Shown: positions 22,112 to 34,158 of the stretch, one piece after another
Layout of the letters: every line of letters starts with the position of its first letter
How positions within the stretch are numbered: the stretch's first letter is position 1
Assembly: GCA_037954665.1 (NCBI GenBank)
Contig: JBBMOL010000018.1
Span: 62,001 to 126,000, forward strand
Direction: 5' to 3'
Source: Laguncularia racemosa
Taxonomy: Eukaryota > Streptophyta > Magnoliopsida > Myrtales > Combretaceae
Length of the DNA: 64,000 nucleotides
Notes under the pieces: generated by a model
Told to the model about the DNA's origin: nothing
Database searches by the model: none
What the model saw: the letters and a program-made list of their open reading frames with translations, nothing else
Made by a program: the position numbers and the translations under genes

Positions 22112-23024
22112 ATGCCCCATCACAACACTCTAAAATTAAAAAAAAATAAAAATTTCCAACTCGCTTTTTAAGTGTCAAGCAACATGAAATCTAAAAGAAA
22201 AATAATGAGGATGGTCACCAAAATGGGAAACGAAAGTTAGAAAATTCAAAATTTAACTAGAATATATATATATATATATATAATGCAATAACACTTCAAA
22301 TAATTCACCAAAAATTGTACCAAGTACCCAAAAATTATGAAAATTCAACAACACATCCATCAAAATGCATGGAATATGTGTGCAATTTTCAAAGTTGATT
22401 TTAGGCTTATAAATATTGCTAGGCCTCTTCTCCCCCTTTCAATCTTTGGCCTCCATTTATTACAAGGGAGAAAATTTTGGGCTTTCCCCTTCCTTTGAAG
22501 TGGGCTAATGGCATAGGAGTAGTGGTGGTGGTGGTGGTTCTAGTGGTGTTTTGCAGCAAAGGTTGAGTTTTGGTCAAATTTTCTTATATTATTACTTCAA
22601 TGATGTTTTGTCGCTTCTTCACAACTGTAAGTCCCTTATTCTCCTACTTAACTACGCTAATTTTTTTAGATTTAATTCTCCAAATTTTTAGTATTTTTTT
22701 ATAATTTTCTTAAGTTTCGGTTATATATTGAGTAATTTCTTAGTTTTCAATAAAAATTTGAAAGTCCTAGTTATAGCTCATATTTGACCACCATATTTTC
22801 ACACATAATAATTTACATTATTTGTGATGTTTTGAACCTTAGTTATCCCTTGGTTATATATTTTCCAATTATCTTGCATTTTTTACTTATTTTCACAATA
22901 AAATGATTAAAATAATAACATTTTAATAATTTTCAGAAAATTCTAGTTTTGATTTTTTTTTTTCAAAAATAAGTTATTTACACTAGGTTATGGAGTCACC
23001 ATGCACCAAAAAGGTCACTTTCAA
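21626..23024. other. No recognisable gene; microsatellites
   Basis: AT-rich sequence. It contains an AG repeat (about 22093-22111), an AT repeat (about 22263-22282) and a GGT-rich stretch near 22525-22540. A gag-pol linker might be expected here from the flanking remnants, but I see no homology. Confidence 0.4.
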
Positions 23025-24490
23025 AGTTTTCTTATTTATTGATTTGATATTATCGTCTCACTAATTTCCAAAAATGTATACATAACTATACAATTACCTC
23101 ACATACTTGTTCACCTTCTAAAGTATTATTTTCTTAACAAATACAAATAATATGCTATCTGAATGGGGTTGTTCGCAACCATGGGAACTTAGGAAGAAAA
23201 TAAACTATGAAAGATATGTATGAATACTCCTTTAATTGCTTTTATCTTCACTTAACTATTTTAGGAAAATCTATAATCATTAGCAAAGGGGAAGTTGTTA
23301 AGCATAAATTTCAACAAGTAGCCTACCTCATGGTAGATTTCAAATTGCATTGAAAGCACTTTTCAAATGTAGGCTTAACATAAGGATTCTCAACCTTCCT
23401 AACTTCCCTCGCTTTTGTATCGGCTGCATGACGTTTGCATGCAATCTTTTCTTCATGATAATGTATATTTCCACCGCTACTACTACCCCTTGTAGTTGAT
23501 TTTGGCATATATTTTGACCTTTTACCAATTCCAATGGCCTTGTATCCTTCATAATTCCTCCTACTCCTTTCATACTATATAATTTATGTTTCTAAAGTCG
23601 TGTTCTTCGCTTTTGACAATGTACGGATAACTTGAACACTAATCCTATCCCTTAGTGTTAGTTTTAAGTCATTCAAGTATCTTGCAACTTGTTGTCCTTC
23701 CGACTCAACGAGGTTATTCCTTTCTGCAAGTCTCACAAACTCTATAGTATACTCATGTATAGGTTTATTCCCCTATTGACATCTTTGATATTGCTGAAAC
23801 AGAATCTACTCATAGTTAAGGGGTAGAAGTTCTTTCTTTAACAAATCTTTGATTTTATACTAAGTTTGTATAGGGCCTCTTTCTTCATGTGCCCCTCTAG
23901 ACTAAACTCTCTCCCACTAAGTGGATACCCCTCCTTTTAGTCTATACGCCACCATCTAACTCTCTTCTATGGTGGAGTTTCTAAATAATAAAATAAAAAT
24001 TGATCACCTCTACAATCCAATCCAAAAACTCTTCTATTCCCAAACAACCATTAAAATATAGAATATCTACCTTCAATAAAATATCTCTTTAATCTTTGTC
24101 ATCTCTATAAGCATCTCTCTCTGCATGCCCTTGATAAGGATGTCGTCGACTTTCCCTATGTAGTTTAAGGTTGTCTTCTTCTTTTGAATCTTCATCATCA
24201 TCATAGGCATATTACTTATGAGCAAGAACAGGCTTGTTAATAGGGTCACCACTAGCCAAATCTGCCCTTAACCTTTTATTGTCAATCTATCTCATATGTG
24301 CATTAATTCCTAAAGCATTTCGATGATTTACAATCTCTTCAAAGCATGTTGCAAAACACTAGAATCTAAGATCCATCTATTGCTCCAAACATGGCTTCAA
24401 AAGTTACAACACATTGTTCTCTTGAGGAGAAGCCCTAACCTCTTAATCATCATCACAAAGGCCATTACCATCACTGCCACCACTTGCCAT
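23025..24490 (-). pseudogene. Chromovirus-type gag remnant, copy B
   Basis: Minus-strand gag starting at an ATG at 24490-24488 (MASGGSDGNG), shortly after a decayed tRNA-Met primer site. It carries the same blocks as copy A: an EIV-like helix near 24330, RRNYEG near 23560, then 23508-23323 with STTRGSSSGGNIHYHEEK and ENPYVKPTFEKCFQCN. The first zinc-knuckle Cys pair (CFQC) is therefore kept here but lost in copy A. Many stops and frameshifts are present. Confidence 0.72.
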
Positions 24491-24494
24491 CCTT

Positions 24495-24507
24495 GCTCTA
24501 ATACACA
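24495..24507 (-). other. Decayed tRNA-Met primer binding site
   Basis: TGTGTATTAGAGC on the minus strand resembles the plant consensus TGGTATCAGAGC. It lies 4 nt before the gag ATG. The intact form of this motif occurs at 35196-35207. DNA to the right (24510-25300) would then be leader/LTR, though no LTR end is clear. Confidence 0.5.
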
Positions 24508-24509
24508 CT

Positions 24510-25888
24510 GAGGTAGCATAAAGTGAGAACACAAAATATGAGGGAGAAAATCATTTAATATTATTGATAATAATCAAATATGATCCCAAATTATATTGTA
24601 TATTAAGTATTTATAAACTAAAAATTCTAAAATTAATAAAGAAACTGAATAAAAATGTAATATGAAACTAAATCACTGAACAAATAAACTTTCCTATTCT
24701 AAGACTTCACAGAATTTGTCTTGTTTCGAAAGCTTCTAAGTTGTTTGAAACATGGTTTTCAAACAACTTTTGACTATTAGTTTCCAGTTCCGGTTGCTCG
24801 TGTCGAAATTTCTAGTTCTTTTGCATATTTTTTTCTTCTTAATCTTTCAATGGTGAAACGTAACTCGTTTGCATCAGCTTCTAAATCTCACAATTCCTTT
24901 CATTTTTTGAACGCAAATTTTAACATAATAAACCGGCATTGCATGGGAAATTGGTTCTCATTCCCCGCAGCCGTCCGTGGCCACCTTACTTACAAACAGG
25001 ACTTTTTTTTTTTTTTTCTTTTTCATCTGGAATCGGAGCACTCTTCGATGTAGCTCCATTGATTATATTACACAGTTGCTGTATAATTTCACCGACTCAA
25101 CATTTATTGCTTTTTGCTTCCAAAAGGAAGTGGTGGGAGAGCTAGCGTTGCGTCAAGTGAGGTTTAGGCATAAGGAAAAAGCAGCGCAACATGATGCTTT
25201 ATAGAGTCAAAATTGTACGAAATAAATCATTTATTCTTTGTACTCCCATGTTTTTTTGGGTGTGAAAATGTCTGGAAACTTACAAATGCCTACTAGGGTG
25301 CGTGTGATTCACCAATACCTAAAAAAAAATTAATTGTCGCCTGAAATTCTCTGTTAAGGCATGCAAAATAATCTCAAAAGTTATGCCAAGAGTTTTTGTT
25401 AATTACGATATAAACAATTTTTATCTAGTTTTCCATTTTGTAAGGACCCCCTTTTTATTCGATAAAAAATCTGGAAGGATGACTTGTACTGTACCTTGCA
25501 TCCAGCATGAGAATATATATATCTTTGTACAGCTTAAAACTTTTGGTCTTACGTGAGACAGAAGTTTTTGTAAATTTTATGTACTACGACTGTTGCTTTG
25601 TGATTCGAATAACCCTTTTCTAGCTAATGATTCTAAAGTTTTTGGGAGAAAAAGGGAAAGAGAAGGCTCGCCCTCAGCATGCGGCCGAGGAAGCAGGCTT
25701 TATATCATCATGCTCCCAAATTTAATTAATTTCTTCAGTTTATTCCCGAATTTCTACAATTTTTTTTATATTGGAGGACTAAATAGAAAACTCTCTAAGC
25801 CGATAAGTTTAGTTTAGAGACGATCAGAATAATATTTGGGCCCCTTTTTAGTCAAATCCATAGGTTTTCTTCCTATAGTTTGCTCAAT

Positions 25889-25932
<44 letters not shown>

Positions 25933-27998
25933 TAGCCAAATACTAATCTGAACTAAAATAACTTAACACCGCTTATTATACAACATTGGAACACTTCAAC
26001 TTGGACGCACAATATACCATAAGATAATCAATAATAACAACGTTTTTAAGGTGAAACCTGTATAATTCATCTCGTGTATTTGGTATTGATTAGATATATA
26101 AATATGTTTTTTTGTATTTATTTTATATATACTTAGACTACTTATTTTTAAAATTAAACATTCAATCCTTAGAATTGTTGGATAAAATAATTAAAATAAT
26201 ATCAAAAGCATCCTTTAATTATTCTTTTAAAAGCAAAATGGCATAGGGACTAAAAATGCACTTTCTTTAGCATTTAGAATTCTAAACACTTCATTTTAAA
26301 GATGCAACATTAAATGTAGATTAAAAAAAAAAAGAATATATAAGTAGATGTATTTATAATTTATCCAGTAGAGTCGTGGACATTTGCTTTGAATCTCTTG
26401 CCTATATAACCTAAATTAAGTAGCTACATAAGTCTTAGTTATCATGTCTAAAGGGAGATTCCCTTATCATATGAGCTGTGCACAATCTCTTTGAAACGAT
26501 GACCACCCAATAAAAATAAATAAAGGGAGCTCCAAAGTTGAGCAACATGGGTTTTAATTTGGTAAACAAATTAAGCACTAGAATAGAAACAGTTGCATCC
26601 CTTCCCTAATGAAATTGAAAATGTTGTTGTTTTTCTTCTTCTTCTTCTTAATTGACCGTAAATGAGAATTTAATAAAACCAACAAACTATATATATACAC
26701 ATTTATTTTAAGGCAGGATTTAAGGAAATGGTGACACCTCGAGGATTTTAATGTCCTCACCTAGTTCTTAGTACGACAGTGGCAGTCTCGTTTAAGTAGG
26801 TTTGTTGACATCTAGGTCACCTATCCTATATCCATAAATACGGCCAATACCTCTTTATTTTTTGGTTAGTCGCCTGTCCTGTCACTGTATTTTCGTGACA
26901 CCTGCTCTACCCATTTATATCATCACAGTCTCTTAAAATAAAATAAAAAAAAAAAAAAAAAAACAGAAGGCAAATCTTATTTTCTCAAGCGATTTTCCCA
27001 CTTCCCAAATTCCTGGCCTAGTCACACAACAGTTCTATGTGAGCTAAAAGTATAATAATAGGTGCAATCCTTTGATCTCTCTCAGCTAATTCAATATGAA
27101 TAATGGACAATACCATTCATTAATTTTTCCTTTTAAGAAGAAAAAAAACCAAGAAATTTGACAACGACCTGGCGTGCGAATAATTTAAACAAGAGAGAAT
27201 TACTATATATCTCTATTTATGTTTTTATATATTATTAAACTAAAATAATTTATTGACTCTACAGTTTTTTTTATTAAATATAGTTTAAAATTCAAACCGA
27301 TCTGAATGTAGAAATTATAAACTCAAGAGATTATATACATCACGCATTGAATAATTCAATTTAGTTATTTTAAGACGGATCGTGCCTCCGATCCATAGTA
27401 TAACTTAGATTAATTCGCAAATTTACCCTATTATTATATATTTAGCAACTGCATGGTTTGGAATTTAAATTTTGTTATAGATTCAGCTTCTTTATTATAT
27501 ATATATATATAGCAATAACATACTACAATAGTAAAAAAGGGATAAATACACAATATGTATACACCGCTAAAGAAAGCAGCACCAATAGACACACCGGTGG
27601 GATTTGGATTTGAACTCAAATTTAGAGAGTAAAAAAATAAAAATAAAAATAACCTATCCCTAATCCTAGCCGTCTAACTATACAAAATCAAAATAATCTA
27701 CTCCGTCCATTCTTCCTGAGAAGGAAAGTTTGTGTCGAACGGAAGAAATTAGAAATGGTCCAAAAAAATAGTGATTAAAAAAAAAAAAAAAAGAGAAGAG
27801 GGGAAAGCTCACGTATTCCGTCACCTCCAAATCATCACGGCCTCAAAGTGTGGTCTTACTCTTAGCCAACAAAGTAGAAAAAAAAAAAAAAAACGAGGGA
27901 TTTTGAAACAGACAAAACGGGTAAAGAACAAAGAATGATCAAAATCTGCCACGTAGGACTTATGTATATATATATATATATATATACCGCTTTCTTTC
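24510..27998. other. No recognisable gene; intergenic
   Basis: Short open frames at 24850-25200 and 25593-25817 lack recognisable domains. A 38-bp AT microsatellite lies at 25893-25930 and a smaller one near 27966-27987. 27780-27900 has several long A tracts and lies in the 3' flank of the RING-H2 gene. Confidence 0.5.
25893..25930. repeat. (AT)19 microsatellite
   Basis: Uninterrupted AT dinucleotide run of about 38 bp. Confidence 0.95.
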
Positions 27999-29063
27999 TC
28001 ATACACCTGAGGCCCACCGGAAGAGCTCGCTTATTTCTTCTCCCATACGGCTCGAGTCTAGGTCCCATTCTCCGACGCCCGCTTCCTCGCTCCGACGACT
28101 GCTCCCAGTGATAAATCTCCTTGAGCTCCGAAACGATGCCGTTCTAGACGGCACCGTCGCCGACAACCGATCCATATATTCCCCTAGCCAACTCCTCCCA
28201 CCTCCAACATCTCCAGCAAGGCTCGACTCGTAAAGGTACTGCGCCGCAGCCACTGCCACATTGGTCTCTTCCTTATCGGAGTTGCTAACCACGGCAACCT
28301 CGGACTCGCCGTCGACGATGTAGTCATATGATCCAATGGAGTAGGATCTTCGCGCGCCGAAGGAGTCCGAGCCGGTGCCGGTTCCGGCGCCGGCGGATGG
28401 GCGCTGGCTAATGGAGCCTATCTCGAGCCGGAAGCTGTTGTTATTGGTTCCTCTATCTGCGTTCTCAGTGTTGAGGATGGATGCCACGTCAGCTTCGGAG
28501 GCGTAGACGTTGGACCGACAGAGGGGACACGTGTGGTTGGACATGAGCCAGGTGTCGACGCACTGGGCGTGGAAAGCGTGGCAACAAAGGGGGAGTAGCC
28601 GGAGTTGATCGTGAGCTTTGAATTTGGACAAGCAGACGGCGCAGTCATCGCCGTCGGAGGATGAAGAGGGGCGGCGGGTGACGGAGGAGTAGGAGAAGAG
28701 AGGGAGGGAGTCGACGAGTGCGGAGGAGTTGTTAGGGTTCGGTAAAGAATTGGTAGGGTTAGTGTTGGGATGTTGCGTGTGGTGGTGTTGAGAGAAGAGG
28801 AAGACGGTGCGCTGAGAGGAACGGCGACGGAAAAAGGAGGAGAGACGGTGGAAGTGGCGGCAGATGAGGAAGAGACACGTGGTAACGATGATGGTAGCGG
28901 ATAGGATGAGGAGGGTTATGATGATGCTAGGGCTTAGGTTGGACAAGGAAGATGACGAAGAATGTGAGTTTTGATGTTGTTGCTGTTGAGGTTGTTGTGG
29001 AATGTGGAGGTTGTAGTCATATGTAGGGATTGAGGACGGAGGTGGTGGTGAGGACATTGACAT
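27999..29063 (-). CDS. RING-H2 finger protein, ATL family E3 ubiquitin ligase
   Basis: An intronless 354-residue gene, the usual ATL structure. A Ser/Pro/Gln-rich N-terminus (1-45) precedes one hydrophobic membrane segment (about 46-68, IIITLLILSATIIVTTCLFL) and a basic stretch. A GLD-like motif is degenerate (DSLPLFSY, 118-125). The RING-H2 domain has ligands C141, C144, C160, H162, H165, C168, C179 and C182, the conserved W172, and P180 after C179. The C-terminus has Ser/Arg-rich blocks (FRSSRRF) and ends ELFRWASGV. It should be a membrane-anchored E3 that binds an E2 through the RING and ubiquitinates unknown targets. Overall layout resembles ATL4-type members, which I infer rather than prove. 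It is GC-richer than its surroundings and has no frame defect. Confidence 0.93.
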   Translation of the reverse strand: MSMSSPPPPSSIPTYDYNLHIPQQPQQQQHQNSHSSSSSLSNLSPSIIITLLILSATIIVTTCLFLICRHFHRLSSFFRRRSSQRTVFLFSQHHHTQHPNTNPTNSLPNPNNSSALVDSLPLFSYSSVTRRPSSSSDGDDCAVCLSKFKAHDQLRLLPLCCHAFHAQCVDTWLMSNHTCPLCRSNVYASEADVASILNTENADRGTNNNSFRLEIGSISQRPSAGAGTGTGSDSFGARRSYSIGSYDYIVDGESEVAVVSNSDKEETNVAVAAAQYLYESSLAGDVGGGRSWLGEYMDRLSATVPSRTASFRSSRRFITGSSRRSEEAGVGEWDLDSSRMGEEISELFRWASGV

Positions 29064-29400
29064 CGTGCGTATGTGTTCTGTCTTTTTCTTTTTTAGAGAG
29101 GAAGAGAAGAGAGGCAGGCAAGGAGAGAGAGAGAGAGAGAAAGAAAAGGGTGGATCAGTTGGGGGGGGGAGTCAGTTAGAAGTTATTTGTTTTTGTTTAG
29201 GTTTGGCTATTATGTGTCTTCGGTTTGGAAATAAATAAAAGTAGAATAAAATAAAATAAAAAGGGAGGGGGGTTGGGGCTCTAAGGGAATGTTGGAATAG
29301 TGACACAACACGTGAGTGGCACGTGGATCCAGTTTGCCCACCATGAAGGGTTTCACTGTTCCTTTATGGTGTTACATTACCATCTTATATATATAATAGG
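29064..29400 (-). promoter_or_regulatory. 5' leader and proximal promoter of the RING-H2 gene
   Basis: Immediately upstream of the ATG is a GA-repeat leader (about 29088-29143), common in plant 5' UTRs. Two palindromic G-boxes (CACGTG, 29309-29314 and 29320-29325) lie about 250 bp upstream, 11 bp apart. Such ACGT-core pairs often act as ABA or light response elements. A TATATATA tract lies near 29387-29396, but whether it is the TATA box is unclear because the G-boxes would then lie downstream of it. Confidence 0.5.
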
Positions 29401-31779
29401 AATGAAGTAGCAGTGTGTGTGAGAGACTTGTTATTAATTTTGGCATGAACTGAGGAAAAGATTTTATCGGAAACATAAGGTAAACTAATAATAATAAATG
29501 ATGATGGACATAGCAGAAATCAATAGGAGGAGTTGATCTCATTAAAGAGATGCACCTACCAATTGTAAAAATTGGAACACTGGATTAAATGCTTGTGAAT
29601 AATAAAGAAACCACAGCCACACAACGGCTAATAATCACGTTTCAACTCACTCCATAAAAATCTCCATCTGTCCTATTTTTTAATATTTGCTTTAATACTT
29701 AAAAGAAAATTATAAGAACATAATACTTGTTTTAACCACCCCACCCCCCCTCCCTTTTTTTTTACCTCTTTTAGAAACACGTTGTGTACTTTTTACCATT
29801 AGGAGTAAGGGTCAGCTAGGAACATATGTCAAGTTATGATTAATCATAATGATTGATTTAATAAAATAATATTATAAAAGAAATTATATTAAATAATAAA
29901 ATTACTAAAAAAAAAAGGTAAAACCCTAAAAAACAGTTGGCCGACTAGCAGAAGACCAAAGAGTTCCGGCTTCAGCCAAGGCACCCAACGATTTTTTATT
30001 TGCTCAAAATGCTTGTGTCACCTCTTCATGAGTTCAATTTTACTCAACTTTTACCCATCAATCTACCAAAACTTCACCAGAGCCGACACTTTTTTCGCCA
30101 TTTAAGTCGGGTAGTTTCACTCGTTGAAACGACTTTAGGGCTCTCAACCTCGAAACGCTGAACTTAGCCTTTCACACTAATTACTCGTACCACTAATTCA
30201 TGTATGCCCTTTTGTCCACGGAATATCGAAGTCGTTTTGATGCCGGATGAGCTGCATTACAAACTAGCAGCTGATACTGATACTGACACTAGTTTACCAT
30301 AAATCAAATTTATTGCCCAAAATAATGTATACCCTTATTTGGACATCCGTCTGTGGAGTTGTTGTTTTTTTTTTTTTTAATTCATTATAATTTCTTAAAA
30401 TCAGTTTTAATTGTATTATTTCACTAAAATCATTTTTTAAATATTATTTTATTAAATAAATTGTTATAAACCTATTATAAGCCAACACGTATTCTTCAAG
30501 TAACATTAATGTATAATAAAAAAACGCAGGCCATCTGTTCATAAAAAAGGAAAAAAAAAAACATAAATCATGAGTTTATAAAAAGATTAAAACACAGCTC
30601 GTATTTTTATAATTTTTCCTAATACTTATTATCAGCATTTTGCTACATATTAAACACATACCATATCATATTGTTTATAATCCCACGATTATTTTCCTGT
30701 AGTCACGGATTCTCATTATGTAACGTGGATCAGAAAATATGCGTTCAACGGCATTGTGATATGTCGGTCGGCTGCCTAACTTAAATATGGGGTTAATTAG
30801 TAAAAAAAAGAAAAGAAAAAAAAGGTGGAGATGTTTTTCTTTTGTTGGCCAAAAAAGTGGATGTGTTGGCCGGAGCTTTTAACTTGCCAGCTTCCGATTT
30901 ATACAACCTCTGCTTTTTTACTCTAAATAATTACTGACTGGATTAAAAAGTTGGCTTTCTACGGTTGTGTGCCCTTCGAAATTTCCTATATTTAACTATA
31001 TCATTTCGATGTGGAAAAAAAAAAAAATCTTGAATAGCATGATCTCAAATAGGAGTGAAGATCAGAAATTTTAGGGATCTGGCATCCAATTATTAGACCA
31101 GTATTATTTAGATAGCTTTTACTGCCGTAGAGGCCATAAAACAAGCAACACCTCTAAAAACCTAGTTATATCATAGGGTGTGGTGCGATATAGAATTTTA
31201 TTTTATTTATACCTACACTAAAATTTGCTAGCAACCTTCCTCATAAGATGGGCACCTGGTATGATTACGTACTTGCCGTAAATTTTTCATGGAATATTTA
31301 GGAAATTTATTAAAATAATATTATTTTTTTTTAATTCATAAAATAAGACATATAAAAAAATTGTTTCAAAAATAGATACCTTCAACTAAACCAATTTTTG
31401 CAAAATTGAAAATGCAAACCATATCTACACTTTCAACAATTTCCAAATTTTTCTTTTATAAATTTTAAAATTATGAAAAAAAATTCTATTCATGTATAAA
31501 ATTTAAAATTATTTTAAAAAATTCATTTGAAAAAACTTATCATTGGAATTTTTTTTTTTTATGAACAATCATATAAAGAAAATCATAAATAAACTTTTTA
31601 AAAAGATTTATAAAAAAAAATCTTACAAATAATTGTTAAAAAAAAATATGAAAGCGTATTTATCAATTTCAAATATTAATGTACACCAATCATATATTTC
31701 GATGAAAGATTTACATATCAAATAAATAAGAAAAATTAGTATCTTATTCCCTATTATTCATTCTCCTAATGAACTGTCT
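29401..31779. other. No recognisable gene
   Basis: AT-rich flanking DNA with many A/T homopolymers. 29935-30260 is of higher complexity and more GC-rich but has no frame I recognise. Confidence 0.45.
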
Positions 31780-32290
31780 TACCAACCAAGAAAATGCGTT
31801 TGTGGACTTTCTTAATAGCCTTGAATGTAGATCAAGAGGAGCCTATGACACTTATGTTGGATGGTGCTAGGAGGCATCATTAAAGTCTCGAGGAGATACT
31901 GGACTTTAATCTATAGAGCGCTACAAAGATTCACCCTGATCCATTTATTGTTTACCAAAGTGTCTCTTTTGTGAAGCAACTGGTGTAAGGACAGGACCAT
32001 TGATTGAATGACGATGTGATGTGACATATGTGCTAAGCATTGAGGTTAAGTCGTCGTACATTATATCAAAATCCAGTGAAAACTGTTGGTCCTATATTAG
32101 ATATTCCTATGCCTTAGACATCTTGCGATCCTATGATGTGCATGAATTGGCTAATGTTGCCACATGTCAACAAGTGGTGCCTTTGCCTCAATTTTCGCAC
32201 CATGCTTCTAGTGAGCTTGCAGGTATAGTGTTACCCATCCCACCACCACCCCCTCACCCTAATGGTCATGTATAAATTCAAGACCATGAT
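31780..32290. other. Unassigned, possibly relict coding segment
   Basis: Base composition rises above the surrounding AT-rich DNA. The plus strand has an 84-codon frame (32021-32275) ending in a Pro-rich stretch and preceded by further coding-like sequence with stops. No domain recognised. It borders the plant mobile domain remnant on its 3' side and could be part of the same element. Confidence 0.25.
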
Positions 32291-32399
32291 CAGTTAGAGT
32301 AATAGTCATATTATGATTCAAGGATAAGTGAATTTGTCGTAATGTATCAGTTTGCATGTTACAATGGATTGTAAATTGAATAAGCAACGGGTATGCAAT

Positions 32400-33680
32400 A
32401 AATCACCCAGCTAGTGTTAATGTGTGTACTTACCAAATGTCCAAGAACTACTCCCACGTGTCCTATACATTGACTATTAGATCTATACCATTTCTTGTAT
32501 TCCCGATACATACCACAAGAGCCCTCCATGCACACTAACCAATTCAAACACTCTTCCCATAAAGATATGTACGTTGCATACTACATCAACCAATCTACAT
32601 TAACCCTCCCATACAATTCAATCTGATGAAGCTCTAGCTATGTTTTCATATGCTGTGGAATATATGGAAACCCCCCCACATTACCTAGTAACATAGTCGG
32701 GGTAATGGCACTCAACTATGTGGAAATATACGAGCGGCACTCAAGTAGTCTAAATGTGTCTACCTACTCTACAAAATGGTGGTAGGATATGAATTAGATT
32801 GCCAGCATATGGCTCCCACTCAACTTAAAGGGTAGTAAGTAAGATTCATTGATAATAATGTATATGAAAAAAAAAAAAAAAACAGTTGAAGAAATACATG
32901 CTCATCGTTTGCCTATTGAAAGCATCTCGATAAGTAATAACTACATGAGTCAGGTGATGTTAAGTTTCCAGGCATGTCTTCCAGCGTATGGTTAATGGAG
33001 CTCCAGACTCTATAATTAGTCCATACCAGTTGAGTCACGCTATATGTGAAAATCTATCCTATGCCCAAACTTGTAGAAATATCACAACCCCTCCAATTTC
33101 GTGAGCTGATGGGAACTAAGCCAGACATATAAACCCTCAGCTACATGTCCTTGTCACATCGAAATGTTTCAATAGAGACAAAAACATGTTGTGAGCGAAG
33201 GAGTTGGATTTATTGGCAAAAATAAATTCCCCAAGTAGCTGCAATATATACATACGCGTATGGTGCTGAACTTAGTACATATCACGAAGTTATATCATGC
33301 TAATGTGATCCCCCATACTGGTAGATCCTGACCTTGCCCCTAGCAATCTCTCACATGTTGCAACCCAATGTAGTGAATTACTCCTAGTCATTACCTGACC
33401 ATCGATTGGGAGGCCTAGCTGGACTTTAAAATCCTATAGGGTAATAGTGAACTCTCCAGACTACATGTGAAATGTGAGCATCTCTAGCTTCCACCACTTA
33501 ACTAAGGCAGTTATCATGTGCCAATCCAATTATATGAATGGCAAGTAGCTCGCACCTTGAAATCCCACCAACTACAGGAATGGCTCCATTCACGGATCTA
33601 AGGGGATGATGTTCTCATTGTGACAAAGTGATAATTTGCTCCATTGTATAGCAAGTCATGATTGACCGTAAAATTTAAGA
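32400..33680 (-). pseudogene. Plant mobile domain (PMD, MAIN-like) pseudogene
   Basis: Minus-strand sequence broken by stops and frameshifts but with the conserved PMD blocks in order: LDWHMITALVKWWKLEMLTFHM, GEFTITL, LGLPIDGQVMTRS, CERLLGA, YILQLLGEFIFANKSNS, MFLSLLKHFD and VTYRDAFNR. After a gap or intron come WEPYAGNLIHILPPFCRVGRHI, VPLVYFHIVECHYPDYVTR, IELYGRVNVDW and YREYKKWYRS. This is PF10536-type (also called aminotransferase-like) sequence, found in MAIN-like host proteins and in some transposons. At least eight stops rule out function. Neighbours do not show whether it was host or transposon-borne. Confidence 0.75.
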
Positions 33681-33879
33681 AGTGAAATGTTATACTATTA
33701 GCAATGAAACATAAAGTAATCAACAAGTTAAATGTCATTTACCTCTCTATCTCAGCGACCTGTGATCAATGTCCTTTCTATTGTGTCAAAACAGAACAAT
33801 TGAAGGGTCTAGGCTTAATCTATTATGCAGAAAAAAAAATGTTAGCATTAGTATCAAAATAATTTTATGACAGTTTAAA

Positions 33880-34158
33880 TAATAAACCAGGATATTACAT
33901 TTACAATTAATATAAAATTTTTACTAATTAATTTTTTAATAATTAATTAAAAATAAATTAATGATTAATTAACAATAAATTAATTTTATGATAATTTAAA
34001 TAATAAACCGAGATATTACATTTATAATTAGTACGAAATTTTTACTAATTAATTTTTTAATGATTAATTAATGATAAATTAACGAATTAATGATTAATTA
34101 ACAACAAGTTAACAATTAATTAGCAACAAATTAGTTTTACAACAATTTCAAGAATAAC
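33880..34158. repeat. AT-rich minisatellite, left block
   Basis: Two units of about 120-150 bp each begin AATAAACC(A/G)(G)GATATTACATTT and continue with ACTAATTAATTTTTTAA and runs of GATTAATTAA. Related units resume at 35368. The array was therefore continuous before the insertion. Confidence 0.75.

Noticed and set aside
24850..25204. Three overlapping plus-strand frames
   Set aside because: They share a T-run and have no domain or upstream context. Likely leader or LTR sequence of the gag remnant.
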